Source: Pseudomonadota bacterium
GTDB taxonomy: Bacteria > Pseudomonadota > Gammaproteobacteria > Xanthomonadales > Xanthomonadaceae
NCBI GenBank assembly: GCA_023388355.1
Contig: JAEWGI010000071.1
Coordinates: 1-64,000, forward strand
Direction: 5' to 3'
DNA: 64,000 bases
The notes beneath the pieces are model-generated. The model saw only the letters and a program-made list of their open reading frames with translations, was not told where the DNA came from and made no database searches. The position numbers and the translations under genes are program-made. This document shows positions 63,735 through 64,000 of the stretch, piece by piece (position 1 is the stretch's first letter; the number at the start of each line of letters is the position of its first letter).

Positions 63735-63786
63735 TGGTGCCCGGGGCCGGACTCGAACCGGCATGACCGCGAGGTCGAGGGATTTT
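63735..63786 (-). tRNA. tRNA-Leu(UAA), 3' exon only (gene continues beyond the window)
   Basis: The minus strand from 63786 to 63735 reads AAAATCCCT (anticodon bases 35-36 and the 3' side of the anticodon stem), a variable arm with GACC/GGTC pairing, a T arm with GCCGG/CCGGC stem and TTCGAGT loop, then CCCGGGC-A-CCA. This is the second half of a class II tRNA and matches bacterial tRNA-Leu(UAA). The first half is absent immediately upstream because the gene is split in the anticodon by a group I intron; the 5' exon must lie beyond 64000. Confidence 0.9.
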
Positions 63787-64000
63787 CGTACCACTTCGGC
63801 TTTCGCCGCCGGCCGTGGCCGTTCGTGGTCTGGAGCACGCCTTCACCATGGCGCGATGCGCGCGACAGGTGCCCGCCGTCTGCTCTCTACACCTTCCTTC
63901 GGCGAACCGGAGGCTTGGCTCGGCGTTGGCTCGGACCGGGGTCCAGGGCGTTCACCGAATTTGACGGGTGCCACCCCCGGGGTTTCCCCCGGAGGGCTCA
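63787..64000 (-). ncRNA. Group I self-splicing intron in tRNA-Leu(UAA), 5' end off the window
   Basis: Read from 64000 down to 63787, the sequence follows the layout of the cyanobacterial tRNA-Leu(UAA) intron (subgroup IC3). TGAGCC guide-like bases are at the edge; P2 is CUCCGGGG-GAAA-CCCCGGGG (about 63994-63975); P3 pairs CCGUC (63967-63963) with GACGG (63880-63876); P4 pairs UUCGG (about 63959) with CCGAG in GCCGAGCCAAGCC; P7 pairs GAGCA (63885-63881) with UGCUC (63837-63833); the R-like GGAAGGTGTAGAGAGCAGACG is present; P9 is CGGC-GAAA-GCCG (63808-63797). The last base is G (omega G), directly before AAAATCCC. The insertion point, after U34 of the anticodon, is the classic one. There is no homing endonuclease gene. 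Confidence 0.9.

Noticed and set aside
63735..63786. Truncated tRNA-Leu left by an integrating element
   Set aside because: The break falls exactly at the group I insertion point, and the adjoining 214 bases fold as a group I intron ending in omega G, which a chance att remnant would not explain.

Overview
The window is high-GC gammaproteobacterial DNA, most like the Lysobacteraceae/Xanthomonadaceae (Lysobacter, Luteimonas or a relative). The grounds are gene content, an xanthomonad-type filamentous-phage gene remnant, the 'GTAGGAGCGGCTTCAGCCGCGA'-style palindromic repeats, and strong GC bias at third codon positions that makes long antisense reading frames. It has three parts.

Bases 1-12,400 are accessory DNA. 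They hold broken ISL3-type and IS3-type transposase genes, a tightly overlapping pair encoding a small partner and a PD-(D/E)XK nuclease-like protein, a 1549-residue Avs-like STAND ATPase with an N-terminal nuclease domain, and a DUF4238/SEC-C protein. Next come a divergent tyrosine recombinase and KfrA/TnpT-like DNA-binding protein around a palindromic site, as in the cointegrate-resolution module of Tn4651/TnXax1-type transposons. A XerC/XerD (dif-like) site and a frameshifted filamentous-phage-type gene follow. This looks like a defence island built and rearranged by several kinds of mobile DNA.

Bases 12,400-55,000 carry one complete type VI secretion system (T6SS) with all thirteen core parts (TssA-TssM). 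It also has TagF, an OmpA-like TagN, a TagX-like M15 peptidase, a small PAAR-like protein, a TPR lipoprotein and several unrecognised proteins. The order tssM-tagF-tagN and the presence of tagX resemble Acinetobacter/Burkholderia-type clusters. Three vgrG genes each head a different effector module. VgrG-1 is followed by a Tle4-like phospholipase and a Tli4-like lipoprotein. VgrG-2 is followed by a DUF4123 adaptor, a VasX-like pore-forming toxin and a DUF6708 membrane protein. VgrG-3 is followed by a small linker-like protein, a probable M15-type zinc peptidase and a lipoprotein. The first and third VgrG end in transthyretin-like tails, while the second uses a separate adaptor. The third module is visibly AT-richer, which suggests recent cassette exchange.

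Bases 55,000-64,000 look like ordinary chromosome: a BON-domain protein, small proteins, an isochorismatase-like hydrolase, a group of NlpC/P60 peptidase, L-Ala-D/L-Glu epimerase and dicarboxylate/amino-acid symporter that fits murein-peptide scavenging, and an FMN-binding glutamate-synthase-family protein. The right edge holds the most striking RNA feature: the 3' exon of a tRNA-Leu(UAA) gene directly abutting a group I intron that runs off the window.
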